NCBI RefSeq assembly: GCF_009789225.1
Contig: NZ_WSTA01000021.1
Location: forward strand, 1-51,366
Source: Agromyces seonyuensis
Lineage (GTDB): Bacteria; Actinomycetota; Actinomycetes; Actinomycetales; Microbacteriaceae
Length of the DNA: 51,366 bases
Reading direction: 5' to 3'
Of the stretch, positions 16,382 through 24,625 are shown piece by piece. How positions within the stretch are numbered: the first letter of the stretch is position 1; each line of letters opens with the position of its first letter. Both the position numbers and the translations under genes were made by a program. Under the pieces are notes generated by a model. The model had not been told where the DNA came from. It ran no database searches and saw nothing but the letters and a program-made list of their open reading frames with translations.

Positions 16382-17335
16382 ATGCCGACGCCCCTCGTGC
16401 TCCCGTGGGAGCGCACCGATCCGCTCGCCGCCGCCCTCTACCGCGTGCGCATGCGCGGCGCGTTCTACTCCTGGACCGAGGCCTCCGGGATCGGCGCCGT
16501 CGCGATGCCGGTGTTCCCCGAGACGCTGAGCTTCCACATCGTCGCGGCGGGCACCGCGTGGCTCGAGGTCGACGATCGGCCGCCCGTGCGGTTGGACGCC
16601 GGCTCGCTCGCGCTCGTCCCGCGCGGCATCGGCCACCGCATCGGCACGGCGCCCGGCGCCCCGGCGCTCGGCCGCGCCGACCTGCTGCCCCAGACGATGA
16701 TCGGCGAGTCCTTCTCCGTGATGCACGTCGGCCCCGCCGACGTCCCCACGAGTCTCACCCTGCTCTGCGGCATCGTCGCGTTCGAGTCCTCCGCGGTCCA
16801 GGACATGCTCGGAGTGCTTCCCCCGGTCGTCGTCGTCGACGCGGAAGCGCGTCCGGTGACCGCCGCCCTCCTCCCGCTCCTCGCCGCCGAACTGCGGGAT
16901 CCGCGGCCCGGCGGCGACGCCGTGGCCACGCGCCTCGCCGACGTCCTCGTCGTCGAGGCCGTGCGCTCCTGGCTCGCGACGAGCCCCGACGAGGCGTCCG
17001 GGTGGCTCGCCGCGCTGCGCGACCCCGAGCTCGGCCCCGCCGTCGCGGCGATCCACCACGAGCCCGGTCGCGCGTGGAGCCTCGCCGAGCTCGCGCGCGC
17101 CGCCCGCCTCTCGCGCACCGTCTTCGCGGCGCGCTTCACCGAGCTCGTCGGCGTCCCGCCGATGGCGTACGTCGCGTCGACGAGGATGCGCGTCGCGCGC
17201 GGGATGCTCGCACAGGGCCGCCGCGTCGCCGACGTCGCGGCCGCGACGGGCTACGGCTCCGAGGCCGCGTTCAGCCGCGCCTACGCCCGCCTCACCGGCG
17301 AGACGCCGGGCCGCACGCGGCGCCAGGCGGCCTGA
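16382..17335 (+). CDS. AraC-family transcriptional regulator with cupin sensor domain
   Basis: 317 residues. The N-terminal cupin domain (residues 20-190) includes LSFHIVAAGTAWLEVDDRP and LDAGSLALVPRGIGHRIG. The C-terminal double HTH (about 215-310) includes WSLAELARAARLSRTVFAARF and RRVADVAAATGYGSEAAFSRAY. The start at 16382 has GGAAGGA seven bases upstream; an in-frame ATG 27 bases earlier lacks one. It is divergent from the SDR gene across about 108 bp, the usual layout for an AraC regulator and its target. Confidence 0.93.
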   Translation: MPTPLVLPWERTDPLAAALYRVRMRGAFYSWTEASGIGAVAMPVFPETLSFHIVAAGTAWLEVDDRPPVRLDAGSLALVPRGIGHRIGTAPGAPALGRADLLPQTMIGESFSVMHVGPADVPTSLTLLCGIVAFESSAVQDMLGVLPPVVVVDAEARPVTAALLPLLAAELRDPRPGGDAVATRLADVLVVEAVRSWLATSPDEASGWLAALRDPELGPAVAAIHHEPGRAWSLAELARAARLSRTVFAARFTELVGVPPMAYVASTRMRVARGMLAQGRRVADVAAATGYGSEAAFSRAYARLTGETPGRTRRQAA

Positions 17336-17342
17336 ACCGGGG

Positions 17343-17370
17343 GCGGTTTTCGCAGGAGCGAAAGAACCGC
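17343..17370 (+). terminator. Imperfect hairpin after the AraC gene
   Basis: GCGGTT pairs with AACCGC and TTCGC with GCGAA, with a small bulge and an AGGA loop. It begins eight bases after the AraC stop codon. There is no clean T tract, so it may be a weak terminator. Confidence 0.35.
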
Positions 17371-17425
17371 GATTCTGCACTCTTTCGCGACCCCCGCTGC
17401 AGCGTGAAACGGGCGCTCGCCGACC

Positions 17426-17431
17426 TATGCT
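17426..17431 (+). promoter_or_regulatory. Probable -10 box TATGCT of the GAPDH gene
   Basis: TATGCT lies 72 bases upstream of the GTG at 17504, with GTGAAA about 17 bases further upstream as a poor -35 candidate. It would give a leader of about 65 bases containing the GGAAGGA ribosome site. Confidence 0.4.
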
Positions 17432-17503
17432 CGCAAACACCCCTCAGTTTTCGAACCAGGTGCCGGTGGCGCCCGCGATGCGCCGCGGCCGGAAGGACTA
17501 CCC

Positions 17504-18994
17504 GTGAGCCACGAGTTCGCCCAGCGACGTACGGACTGGATCGCCCGCGAAGAGCTCGCCGAGCGGATGATCCCGCTCATCGGCGGCCTCTACCGCGACT
17601 TCGGCGTCGTCACCTCGATCCACGGCCGTCGGCTCATCAACCGCTCCCCCGTCGAGATCCTCAAAGCGCACCGCTTCGCCCGGCAGGCCGGCGACGTCGT
17701 GCTCGACCCGAACGACACGGTCCGCGTGCTCGAGGCACTGCGCGTCGTCGCGCCGGGGCCCGCCTCGGTCGACCTCGCCCGCCTCGTCGCCCGACACGCG
17801 GATGCCGGTGAACCCGACCTCGTCGACTTCCTCCGCAGCGAGCTCGCCCCCGTCCTCGTCGACGAGGGATCGCCCCGCCCGCAGGGCGCCGACGTCGTGC
17901 TCTACGGCTTCGGGCGGATCGGGCGGCTGCTCGCCCGCATCCTCATCGCCCACGCCGGCCACGGCGAGGGCCTGCGCCTGCGCGCGATCGTCGTGCGCAA
18001 GGGCGCCGAGAACGACCTGGCGAAGCGCGCGAGTCTGCTGCGCCGCGACTCGGTGCACGGTCCGTTCCCCGGGACGATCGAGATCGACGAGGAGGCGAAC
18101 ACGATCCTCGCCAACGGCACCCTCATCCAGGTCATCTACTCCGACGACCCGGCGAACATCGACTACACCGCGTACGGCATCCACGATGCGATCGTCGTCG
18201 ACAACACGGGCCGCTGGCGCGACGAGGCCGGCCTCACCCAGCACCTCCGGTCCACGGGCGTGCAGCGCGTGCTGCTGACGGCCCCCGGCAAGTCGCCGCT
18301 GAAGAACATCGTCTACGGCATCAACCACACGGCGATCGCCGACGACGACCGCATCCTCTCGGCGGCCTCGTGCACGACGAACGCGATCACGCCCGTGCTC
18401 GCGGCGATCGACGAGGCATACGGCGTCGTGCGCGGACACGTCGAGACGGTGCACTCGTTCACGAACGACCAGAACCTCATCGACAACTTCCACAAGGGCG
18501 ACCGCCGCGGCCGCTCGGCGGTGCTCAACATGGTCATCGCCGAGACGGGCGCAGCGAAGGCCGTCGCCAAGGCGCTGCCGCAGCTCGAGGGCAAGCTCAC
18601 GGGCTCCGCGATCCGCGTGCCCACGCCCGACGTATCCCTCGCGATCCTCAACCTCCAGCTCGAGCGCCCGACCGACAAGGACACGCTCAACCGCTACCTC
18701 CGCCAGGTGTCGCTCACGAGTCCGCTGCGCCAGCAGATCGACTACATCGAGTCGGCCGAGGTCGTCTCGACGGACTTCGTCGGCTCCAACCGTGCGGGCA
18801 TCGTCGACGGGCTCGCGACCATCGCCGACGGCACCGACGTCGTGCTCTACGTCTGGTACGACAACGAGTTCGGCTACTCGTGCCAGGTCGTGCGGGTCAT
18901 CGAGGAGATGGCCGGGGCGCACCCGCTCGTGCTCCCCGAGCGGGAGCCCGTGCGCATCGAGCAGATCGCCGCGCGGACCACGGTCACCGCGTAA
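17504..18994 (+). CDS. Glyceraldehyde-3-phosphate dehydrogenase, long form
   Basis: 496 residues, about 150 more than classical GAPDH. Residues 1-130 are an extra helical N-terminal domain (RMIPLIGGLYRDFGVVTSIHG, LINRSPVEILKAHRFAR). The NAD-binding motif YGFGRIGRLL begins at residue 134, catalytic Cys290 lies in ASCTTNAITP, and DNEFGYSCQVVR is the C-terminal signature. Large GAPDHs of this architecture occur in Actinobacteria and Bacteroidetes. Whether it works in glycolysis, gluconeogenesis or with NADP cannot be told by eye. GTG start behind GGAAGGA. Converges on the membrane-protein gene at 19049. Confidence 0.93.
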   Translation: MSHEFAQRRTDWIAREELAERMIPLIGGLYRDFGVVTSIHGRRLINRSPVEILKAHRFARQAGDVVLDPNDTVRVLEALRVVAPGPASVDLARLVARHADAGEPDLVDFLRSELAPVLVDEGSPRPQGADVVLYGFGRIGRLLARILIAHAGHGEGLRLRAIVVRKGAENDLAKRASLLRRDSVHGPFPGTIEIDEEANTILANGTLIQVIYSDDPANIDYTAYGIHDAIVVDNTGRWRDEAGLTQHLRSTGVQRVLLTAPGKSPLKNIVYGINHTAIADDDRILSAASCTTNAITPVLAAIDEAYGVVRGHVETVHSFTNDQNLIDNFHKGDRRGRSAVLNMVIAETGAAKAVAKALPQLEGKLTGSAIRVPTPDVSLAILNLQLERPTDKDTLNRYLRQVSLTSPLRQQIDYIESAEVVSTDFVGSNRAGIVDGLATIADGTDVVLYVWYDNEFGYSCQVVRVIEEMAGAHPLVLPEREPVRIEQIAARTTVTA

Positions 18995-19048
18995 CGCGGG
19001 ACCGCGTAACACGGGACCGCGTCGGTCGACGCCGACCCGGGGCCGTCG

Positions 19049-19918
19049 TTACCGACGCGCCTCGGGCACGGGTCGACGCTGCGGCACCTTCTTGCGCTCG
19101 ATGTCGGCCATCCCGATCCAGAGGACGTAGGCGAGCAGTTGGCCGGCGGCCAGCGCCCCTGCGATCGGCAGCGCATCGGGGAAGTCGAGGAACCCGCACG
19201 CGAGCGTGACGAGGATGGTGAAGCCGGCGAGACCGGCGACGGCGACCAGGCCGCCGAACCGGAGCCGGCCGTCGCCGGCATCCGCGCGTCGGAGCGCGCG
19301 TCGGCCGCTGCCTGCCAGGATGCCGGCGGCGATCGGGACGGGGATCGTGATGAGCCACGTCGTGACGTCGTACGGGAGGATGCCCGTGACCGCCCAGAGG
19401 ATCTGCAGCGGCGCGAGGGCCAGCACCACGATGCCCCACACCGCGCCCGGGTCGGGAGCGCCCGAGGGCGGATCGGCGAGGGGACGAGGGGCGGGGTCGC
19501 GGCGCGCGAGTTCGGTGGGTCGCAACCCGGGGCCGGCTGCGACCGCGAGCGCGCCGACACCGGGCGCCTCCTCGCGCACGATCTCGGCCGTGGCGTCGTC
19601 GAGGATCCCGCGCTGCCTGAGCACGCCGACCATGGCATCGCGGTCGGCGGACAGCCGCTCGAACTGCGGGACGTCGAGCTTCGCGACCGCGCGGCGCGCC
19701 CGCCCCAAGCCGCGCTCGACCCGCCTGGCGACCGCCGACGGGAGCGGTTGACCGGCCGGGACGCGCCCGACCGCCTCGAGCACGTCGTGACGGGCGGCGC
19801 TGACGTCCACGCGCACCTTCGGCAGGTCGGAGAGGAGCTCGTAGTCCATGCCCGAGAGCACGCGGTCGAGCGGCTCGTCGGCCGAGATCCCCTTCGCCCA
19901 GGCGGTCGGGTCAGTCAT
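19049..19918 (-). CDS. Cassette 1, last gene: helical domain plus membrane segments, unknown function
   Basis: 289 residues. Residues 1-130 are soluble and helical (VSAARHDVLEAVGRV, FERLSADRDAMVGVLRQRGILDDATAEIV). A Pro-rich linker follows, then four hydrophobic helices from GIVVLALAPLQILWAVTG to ALAAGQLLAYVLWIGMAD and a basic tail. It overlaps the upstream gene by 8 bp and closes the operon that begins with the WXG100-like gene at 23168. The VLRQRGILDDA segment resembles ILAEHGVIDEA in the protein at 26911-27675, where it lies after the membrane part instead of before it. Function unknown. Confidence 0.8.
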   Translation of the reverse strand: MTDPTAWAKGISADEPLDRVLSGMDYELLSDLPKVRVDVSAARHDVLEAVGRVPAGQPLPSAVARRVERGLGRARRAVAKLDVPQFERLSADRDAMVGVLRQRGILDDATAEIVREEAPGVGALAVAAGPGLRPTELARRDPAPRPLADPPSGAPDPGAVWGIVVLALAPLQILWAVTGILPYDVTTWLITIPVPIAAGILAGSGRRALRRADAGDGRLRFGGLVAVAGLAGFTILVTLACGFLDFPDALPIAGALAAGQLLAYVLWIGMADIERKKVPQRRPVPEARR

Positions 19919-20537
19919 GTCGGCCTCCTGCCGGAATGCGCCACGCGAAGGTGGCGATGATCGCGTCGCTCAACAGTCGCATGCCCGCGACCGCGTCGAC
20001 GCCGTCCGCGTCGGCATCCGACGCACTCGACGCCTCGGGGTCGAGCAGGATCGAGGTCGAGAAGAGCAGCCCGCGACGCCGGCCCGAGCCGGGGATGGGG
20101 ATCAGGTAGTTGAGCTGGTCGACGTCGGCGCCCTGCAGTTCGGCCGAACCGCGGACCGAACGCTCCCAACGGACGACGGACGTGTCGTCCCCGAGCATCG
20201 TCGCGCCGCCGCGGAACAGATCGGACACGGCGGCGTCGAGGGTTCCCCCGGCCGGGTCGACGAGCACGGAGGCCGTGATCGACATCGGAAGGACCGAGTC
20301 GCCCGGCAGATCCGTCGGCACGAAGAGCGCCACCGCCCGCGACTCCTCGAGTCGCCGGAACGCGCTCTTCAGCAGCAGGCGGAACTCGAAGTCGAGGTCG
20401 GGGCGCGCGTAGCGCCGCAGGGCGGCCGAGGCGCGCTTGATCGCCTCCTGCTCGCCGGCGAGATCCGGCCGGATCCTGGTCCAGCCGTCCGGCAGCACGA
20501 GCTGGAAGTCGGGCACGTCGTTGGGCGAGGCGGTCAT
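19911..20537 (-). CDS. Cassette 1, small accessory protein B, possible Mog1/PsbP-like fold
   Basis: 208 residues, soluble, with alternating strands and helices. It opens with FQLVLPDGWTRI, a layout seen in PsbP/Mog1/LpqN-type domains, then LPMSITASVLVDPAGGTLDAAV, and ends SDAIIATFAWRIP. The protein at 24610-25230 is a clear paralogue (LMLPSGW, APMSITVAVR, SDAIVSTFAWRPE). The ATG at 20537 overlaps the stop of the upstream gene as ATGA. Function unknown; the idea of a chaperone for the neighbouring membrane-hairpin protein is inference. Confidence 0.82.
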   Translation of the reverse strand: MTASPNDVPDFQLVLPDGWTRIRPDLAGEQEAIKRASAALRRYARPDLDFEFRLLLKSAFRRLEESRAVALFVPTDLPGDSVLPMSITASVLVDPAGGTLDAAVSDLFRGGATMLGDDTSVVRWERSVRGSAELQGADVDQLNYLIPIPGSGRRRGLLFSTSILLDPEASSASDADADGVDAVAGMRLLSDAIIATFAWRIPAGGRHD

Positions 20538-21106
20538 CCGAGCACGATCGATTCCACGAGGGTCCAGAAATCGGGTGCCATGGCGACGAGCGACGCCGGA
20601 TCATCGCCTCGGGCGATCGCGAACACGAACGCGTCCGGCGTGTTGAACACCGCGCCGAGCTCGGCACGCACACCGGGATCGTCCTCGCTCACCCGCTCGA
20701 GCTGGCGGCTGAAGGCGAAGCCGGCACCGAGACCGCGAGCGACGACGGCCTCCGGCCGGATCGGCACGAGACTGCGCAGCGCGCGCACTTCCTGCTCGAC
20801 GTCGAGCCCGGGCTGGGGTGCGTCGAGATGCAGCTCGAACCCGGCGACCGCCGGCAGGCCACGGGGGCAGTAGAGCAGCCAGGCGTTGCTCGAGGGGTCG
20901 AGACGATCGAGCTGCGCCTCGAGCACGGCCGCGAGCGCCGTCTGGTCGTACTCCCAGGCCGGGTCGACCTGCCAGCGACCGGCGGCGTCGAGGCACCAGG
21001 CTCGACGTGCGTCGAGGGAGTCCCGGACGGACGCGATCGGCACCTCCAGCCAGACCTGCGACTCGAACTCGAGCGAGAAGGCGATCCCGACGTTGCCGAG
21101 GGTCAC
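20534..21106 (-). CDS. Cassette 1, small accessory protein A, unknown function
   Basis: 190 residues, soluble, mixed alpha/beta: FSLEFESQVWLEVPIASV at the start, WLLYCPRGLPAVAGFELHLD in the middle, ELGAVFNTPDAFVFAIARGDD near the end. The protein at 23984-24625 follows the same outline (LRFDLDDRFWAVVP, LLFWPTPRPAAALFHLEI, LLGALIDTPALAIRITSE), so I take them as distant paralogues. The GTG start at 21106 overlaps the preceding stop as GTGA, strong evidence for translational coupling and for this start. Confidence 0.8.
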   Translation of the reverse strand: MTLGNVGIAFSLEFESQVWLEVPIASVRDSLDARRAWCLDAAGRWQVDPAWEYDQTALAAVLEAQLDRLDPSSNAWLLYCPRGLPAVAGFELHLDAPQPGLDVEQEVRALRSLVPIRPEAVVARGLGAGFAFSRQLERVSEDDPGVRAELGAVFNTPDAFVFAIARGDDPASLVAMAPDFWTLVESIVLG

Positions 21107-22500
21107 GGCGTCGCCATCTGGACGGCCCAGTTGTCGGCGTCGCTCGGAACGACCAGGTCGATGCCCTGGTTGAGCAGCTCGAGCACGCCGTAGCCCGGCT
21201 TGGCGATCGTGTCGGTCACGTTGAGGGCGATCTGGAGCTTCGACGTGTCGAGGATGCCCTCGATGGCCGTGCCGTTGAGCGCGCCGTTCACGCGGTTGAT
21301 CACTGCGGCGCCCGCGCCGTCCGCCGCTTCCGCGATCGTGCGGATGCCCGCACCGTTCGGGCCGGCGATCACGCGGGACCAAGCGGCCTGGATGCCCTTC
21401 TGGCCGTCGCGGACGCTGTCGCCGAAGTCCGCCATGCGCTGCAGGACGCTCGCGCTCTGCGTGGCGTTGCCCGCCGAGTTGACGACCGGCTGTCCGAGGA
21501 ACTGGGCGAAGTCCTTCAACCCTCGGGCCTCGCGGAAGGCCGTCAGTCCGACCATGTCGGCGCCGAAGCCCTTCGAGAAGGTCCAGAAGTTGCCGCCGAA
21601 CCCGCTCGCGATGCCCTTCGTGCTGCCCCAGAATCCGGCGCCGGCCTCCGCCCACGACGACGCGCCCTTGAAGAGGCCGCCGAGCTTGGTGAGGCTGCCG
21701 AACGGGATGACGCCGACGATGGCCATCGCCATGTCCCAGTTGTTGCCGCGGCCTCCCACGCGTTTGGCGATCGTGAACGCGAGCGTCAGCACGCCGGCGA
21801 TCACGGCGAGCAGGCCGATGATCGGCCCGCCGACGACGATCGCGAGGACGGCGAGCACCGCCCCGGCGATGGCGAGCACGACCAGCGCGCCCTCGATGAA
21901 CGGCATCCAGTCGTCGAGCGTCGAGTCGGTCACGCCGTTCTCGTTCGCGTCCTGGAGTCCGTTGAGCGCGATCTCGTACGCCGTCTCCCAGGTGTCGTAC
22001 GGCTCGTCGTAGAGCGCGGCCTCCGTGCGGAACTCGGTCAGCGCGGTGCTGCGAGCGGTGCGCGCGTCGTCGACGTCGCGCTGCCAATCGGCGGCTCCCG
22101 CATCGTCGGCGCCGCTCGGCGGCAGGCCGTTGCCGTAAGCGTCCGAATAGTCGTTCTGCGCCGTCTGGTAGTCGTTCCAGAGGGTCTCGCAGTTCGCCGC
22201 GATCGTGTTGATCTTGTACTGCACCTGCGAGAGCGCCGAGCCGTAGTCGCGGATGACCGTGCCGCTCGGCTCGTAGCGCACCCCGGCCTTGCGGAGGTCT
22301 TCGGTGATCTCCCCGATGCTGTCGCGCACCGAGTCGATCGAGTACCCCTTGCCCTCGGCACCGTCGTCGATGGCTTTGAGCAGGCTCGCGGACTCCACCA
22401 TCTGCACGCCGAGCAGGCGCATCTGCTCGCCTCGCGTGTACAGCGCGTGGCCCTCGCCCTCGAGCCGGATGATCTCGTGGCCGCCGGGACTGCGATCCAT
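21103..22500 (-). CDS. Cassette 1, large membrane-hairpin protein, putative type VII secretion cargo
   Basis: 465 residues. It starts MDRSPGGHEI, identical to the start of the protein at 25227-26474. Residues 10-185 are helical and polar. Two adjacent hydrophobic helices (about 202-223 and 226-245, with VVGGPIIG at the turn) form a hairpin, followed by the conserved IVGVIPFGSLTK. The last 190 residues are Gly/Ala-rich and end without any nuclease, ADP-ribosyltransferase or other toxin motif I can see. The gene lies 2 bp after the WXG100-like gene. Size and order recall LXG/PPE-type type VII substrates, but no family is proven. Confidence 0.8.
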   Translation of the reverse strand: MDRSPGGHEIIRLEGEGHALYTRGEQMRLLGVQMVESASLLKAIDDGAEGKGYSIDSVRDSIGEITEDLRKAGVRYEPSGTVIRDYGSALSQVQYKINTIAANCETLWNDYQTAQNDYSDAYGNGLPPSGADDAGAADWQRDVDDARTARSTALTEFRTEAALYDEPYDTWETAYEIALNGLQDANENGVTDSTLDDWMPFIEGALVVLAIAGAVLAVLAIVVGGPIIGLLAVIAGVLTLAFTIAKRVGGRGNNWDMAMAIVGVIPFGSLTKLGGLFKGASSWAEAGAGFWGSTKGIASGFGGNFWTFSKGFGADMVGLTAFREARGLKDFAQFLGQPVVNSAGNATQSASVLQRMADFGDSVRDGQKGIQAAWSRVIAGPNGAGIRTIAEAADGAGAAVINRVNGALNGTAIEGILDTSKLQIALNVTDTIAKPGYGVLELLNQGIDLVVPSDADNWAVQMATP

Positions 22501-22502
22501 GC

Positions 22503-22835
22503 TCACACCGCCTTCGGGAGTCGGGTGGTGTCGCCGCTCTCGACGCGCAGCTGCGCCGAGGCGTCGGCATCCCAATCGGCCCAGCCGCTGCCGACCTGGT
22601 CGACCTTCTGCTGGATCTCCTCGAGCTTCTCGCGGAGGGTGTCCCGCTTGTCGTTCCAGGCCGACTCGAACTTGCCGGCCGCATCGCGCAGGCCGCCGCG
22701 GCCGAAGGGTCGTCCGATCGCCGCTTCGAGCGCATCGCCGCGCGCTCCCGCACGGTCGAACTCGACGATGATCTGCTTGAGCGAACCGTTCAGCCTGTTG
22801 AGCACGTCGTAGGGGATCTCGACTCCGCCGGACAC
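22503..22835 (-). CDS. Cassette 1, WXG100-like helical hairpin protein
   Basis: 110 residues, two long amphipathic helices (LNGSLKQIIVEFDRAG and FESAWNDKRDTLREKLEEIQ) around a Gly-rich turn, as in the WXG100/ESAT-6 superfamily. A strict W-x-G is not in the turn. Its paralogue at 26480-26809 matches over the full length, with NGSLKQIIVEF identical in both. The GTG at 22835 follows GGGAGG five bases upstream. It is placed between the second WXG100-like gene and the large cargo-like protein, the usual place for a secretion partner. Confidence 0.85.
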   Translation of the reverse strand: MSGGVEIPYDVLNRLNGSLKQIIVEFDRAGARGDALEAAIGRPFGRGGLRDAAGKFESAWNDKRDTLREKLEEIQQKVDQVGSGWADWDADASAQLRVESGDTTRLPKAV

Positions 22836-22880
22836 CGGCGCCTCCCGTCAGTCAGTCGGTGCCGGAGCACCGGTATGGCG

Positions 22881-23168
22881 TCAGTTGCCGGCGAGCGCCG
22901 AGTCGGTGTCCTTGATGGCCTGCTGCATCTTGCGCAGCGAGTCGGCCATGTCGGAGATGCCCTCGATGGCCTTCTCCAGACCGCTCGTGAGCTCCGTGTA
23001 GCCCTCGCCGAACTTGCCCGACGCGTGCTGCGTCTTGAAGTCGTCGCCCAACAGACGGTCCACATCGCTCTTGAGACGACGCAGCACGTCGCCGATCTCC
23101 TCACGACCGCTGTCGAGCTTGCCCGACATCGCTTCCATCTCGCCGTAGGACGCCTTGAAATCAGCCAT
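22881..23168 (-). CDS. Cassette 1, WXG100-family protein without a WXG motif
   Basis: 95 residues, the standard length of ESAT-6/WXG100 proteins. It is fully helical: helix 1 is MEAMSGKLDSGREEIGDVLR, helix 2 is ELTSGLEKAIEGISDMADSL. The turn reads LLGDDFKTQHASGKFGEGY where W-x-G would stand. No C-terminal YxxxD/E secretion signal is visible, so export would depend on a partner. I start at the ATG at 23168 because GAGGAG precedes it at 7 bp. It is the first gene of the cassette 1 operon. Confidence 0.88.
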   Translation of the reverse strand: MADFKASYGEMEAMSGKLDSGREEIGDVLRRLKSDVDRLLGDDFKTQHASGKFGEGYTELTSGLEKAIEGISDMADSLRKMQQAIKDTDSALAGN

Positions 23169-23220
23169 GTACCTGCTCCTCGTTTCGGGTGACGGGGTCG
23201 GTCGGTGCCGACCCGGAACG

Positions 23221-23226
23221 ACCCTA
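23221..23226 (-). promoter_or_regulatory. Probable -10 box TAGGGT of cassette 1
   Basis: Minus-strand TAGGGT lies 52 bases before the ATG at 23168, and the leader includes a GGTCGG-CACC-GACC-type hairpin. No -35 box is clear. The cassette 2 candidate (TAGTGT) is similar. Confidence 0.35.
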
Positions 23227-23319
23227 CCGGGACGCGAGCGCACGGCCGATTCGTCATCCACAGCCCCGGTGACGGAGCCGCGCTACCGGGCCCGCTCGTG
23301 GACCGGCAGAATCGATCCG

Positions 23320-23967
23320 ATGACGATCACGCTCACCGCACGAGGCCTCCTCTTCGACATGGACGGCACGCTCGTCGACTCGCTCGACGTCGTCGTGCGG
23401 ATCTGGTCGGGGTTCGCCGTCGACCAGGGGCTCGACCCGGAGGTCGTCCTGGCCGCTGCCCACGGGGTGCGCATGGAGGACACGATCGCGCGCTTCGCGC
23501 CCGAGGGCTCCGACCTCGACGCCCTGCACGACCGATTCCAGCGGATGGAACTCGAGGACGTCGGCGGTGTGCGCGAGGTCCCGGGCGCTCGTGCGCTGCT
23601 CGCGAGCCTCCCCTCCGACCGCTTCGCGATCGTGACGAGCGCGACGCCCGAGCTCTACCGGATCCGCATGGAGGCGGCAGGGCTGCCGCTCGGGGCGACG
23701 GTGGTGGACGCCGGCTCGGTGTCGGCGGGCAAGCCGGCGCCCGACCCCTACCTGCGCGGCGCGGCGCTGCTCGGCGTCGATCCGACCGACACGATCGTCT
23801 TCGAGGATGCCGAGGCGGGCATCCGCTCCGGGCTCGCGGCGGGGGCGACGGTCGTCGTGGTCGGCGACCACGAGTCCGACGCGACCATCGGGCTCGCCCG
23901 CATCGCGGACTACCGCGACGTACGAGTCGAGGTAGACGACGCCGGGCTCGTGCTGCGTATCGGCTGA
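23320..23967 (+). CDS. HAD-superfamily sugar or glycerol phosphatase
   Basis: 215 residues. Motif I is LLFDMDGTLVDS (Asp13, Asp15), the cap follows, motif II is IVTSATPE, motif III GKPAPDPYLRGA, and motif IV VFEDAEAGIRSG. This matches beta-phosphoglucomutase-like HADs acting on sugar phosphates, such as glycerol-3-phosphate or 2-deoxyglucose-6-phosphate phosphatases. It is the only plus-strand gene between the two cassettes and separates them. The start at ATG 23320 has no clear Shine-Dalgarno; CAGAAT seven bases upstream may be a -10 box. Confidence 0.92.
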   Translation: MTITLTARGLLFDMDGTLVDSLDVVVRIWSGFAVDQGLDPEVVLAAAHGVRMEDTIARFAPEGSDLDALHDRFQRMELEDVGGVREVPGARALLASLPSDRFAIVTSATPELYRIRMEAAGLPLGATVVDAGSVSAGKPAPDPYLRGAALLGVDPTDTIVFEDAEAGIRSGLAAGATVVVVGDHESDATIGLARIADYRDVRVEVDDAGLVLRIG

Positions 23968-23983
23968 CCGCCCGGGCCGGCGC

Positions 23984-24625
23984 TCAGTCGACGGCGGCCC
24001 CGGGGTCGGCAGGCCGCCCGGGCTCGGGTTCGGCCTCGGGCTCGGCCTCGGGCTCGGGGACCGAGCGGAGCCCCAGCAGGAGTTCCCGCAGCGGTGCATC
24101 CGCGAGTCCCGCCATCGTCGTGGTCGTCGGCTCGCTCGTGATGCGGATCGCCAAGGCGGGCGTGTCGATGAGGGCGCCGAGGAGTGCGACCGCGGGCTCG
24201 CCGGCCCCCGCGGGCAGCACGGCCCGGACGACGATGCCGCGCCCGAGACCGGGGACGTGCAGATCCTCGACTGCGGGCGGCAGCCCGAGGGGCAGGTCGC
24301 CGAGCAGCACGGTGAGCGGATCGGTGCCCCACGGCAACGGGTCGGCGATCTCGAGGTGGAACAGCGCCGCCGCCGGCCGCGGCGTCGGCCAGAACAGGAG
24401 CCCGGGCTCGTCGTCGCCCGACACGGCCTCGAGCGCGGCGCGCGCCACGTCGTGGGCCCGCACGTCGACGGCGGGATCCGCCGTGCCGCGCGAGTCGGCG
24501 TTGCGGGCGACGATCGAGCCCGCCCACGCCTCCGGCGTCAGGTGGTCGCCGAAGGGGAACCGGTTCGGCACGACCGCCCAGAACCGGTCGTCGAGGTCGA
24601 AGCGGAGACTCACTCGGGCCTCCAT
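23984..24625 (-). CDS. Cassette 2, small accessory protein A, unknown function
   Basis: 213 residues, distant paralogue of the 20534-21106 product (shared outline given there). After the folded part the C-terminus becomes a low-complexity run of Pro-Glu-Ala-Glu repeats, absent from the cassette 1 copy. It overlaps the upstream gene by 16 bp. Here A follows B; in cassette 1 A precedes B. It ends 17 bp from the convergent HAD gene. Function unknown. Confidence 0.78.
   Translation of the reverse strand: MEARVSLRFDLDDRFWAVVPNRFPFGDHLTPEAWAGSIVARNADSRGTADPAVDVRAHDVARAALEAVSGDDEPGLLFWPTPRPAAALFHLEIADPLPWGTDPLTVLLGDLPLGLPPAVEDLHVPGLGRGIVVRAVLPAGAGEPAVALLGALIDTPALAIRITSEPTTTTMAGLADAPLRELLLGLRSVPEPEAEPEAEPEPGRPADPGAAVD

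Noticed and set aside
17504..18994. GAPDH N-terminal extension as a wrong start or gene fusion error
   Set aside because: The first 130 residues are protein-like, the GTG has a good ribosome site, and long GAPDHs of this size are known.
23320..23967. HAD phosphatase as a member of the WXG100-like cassettes
   Set aside because: It lies on the opposite strand, has its own start signals and is an ordinary metabolic family; probably just inserted between the cassettes.
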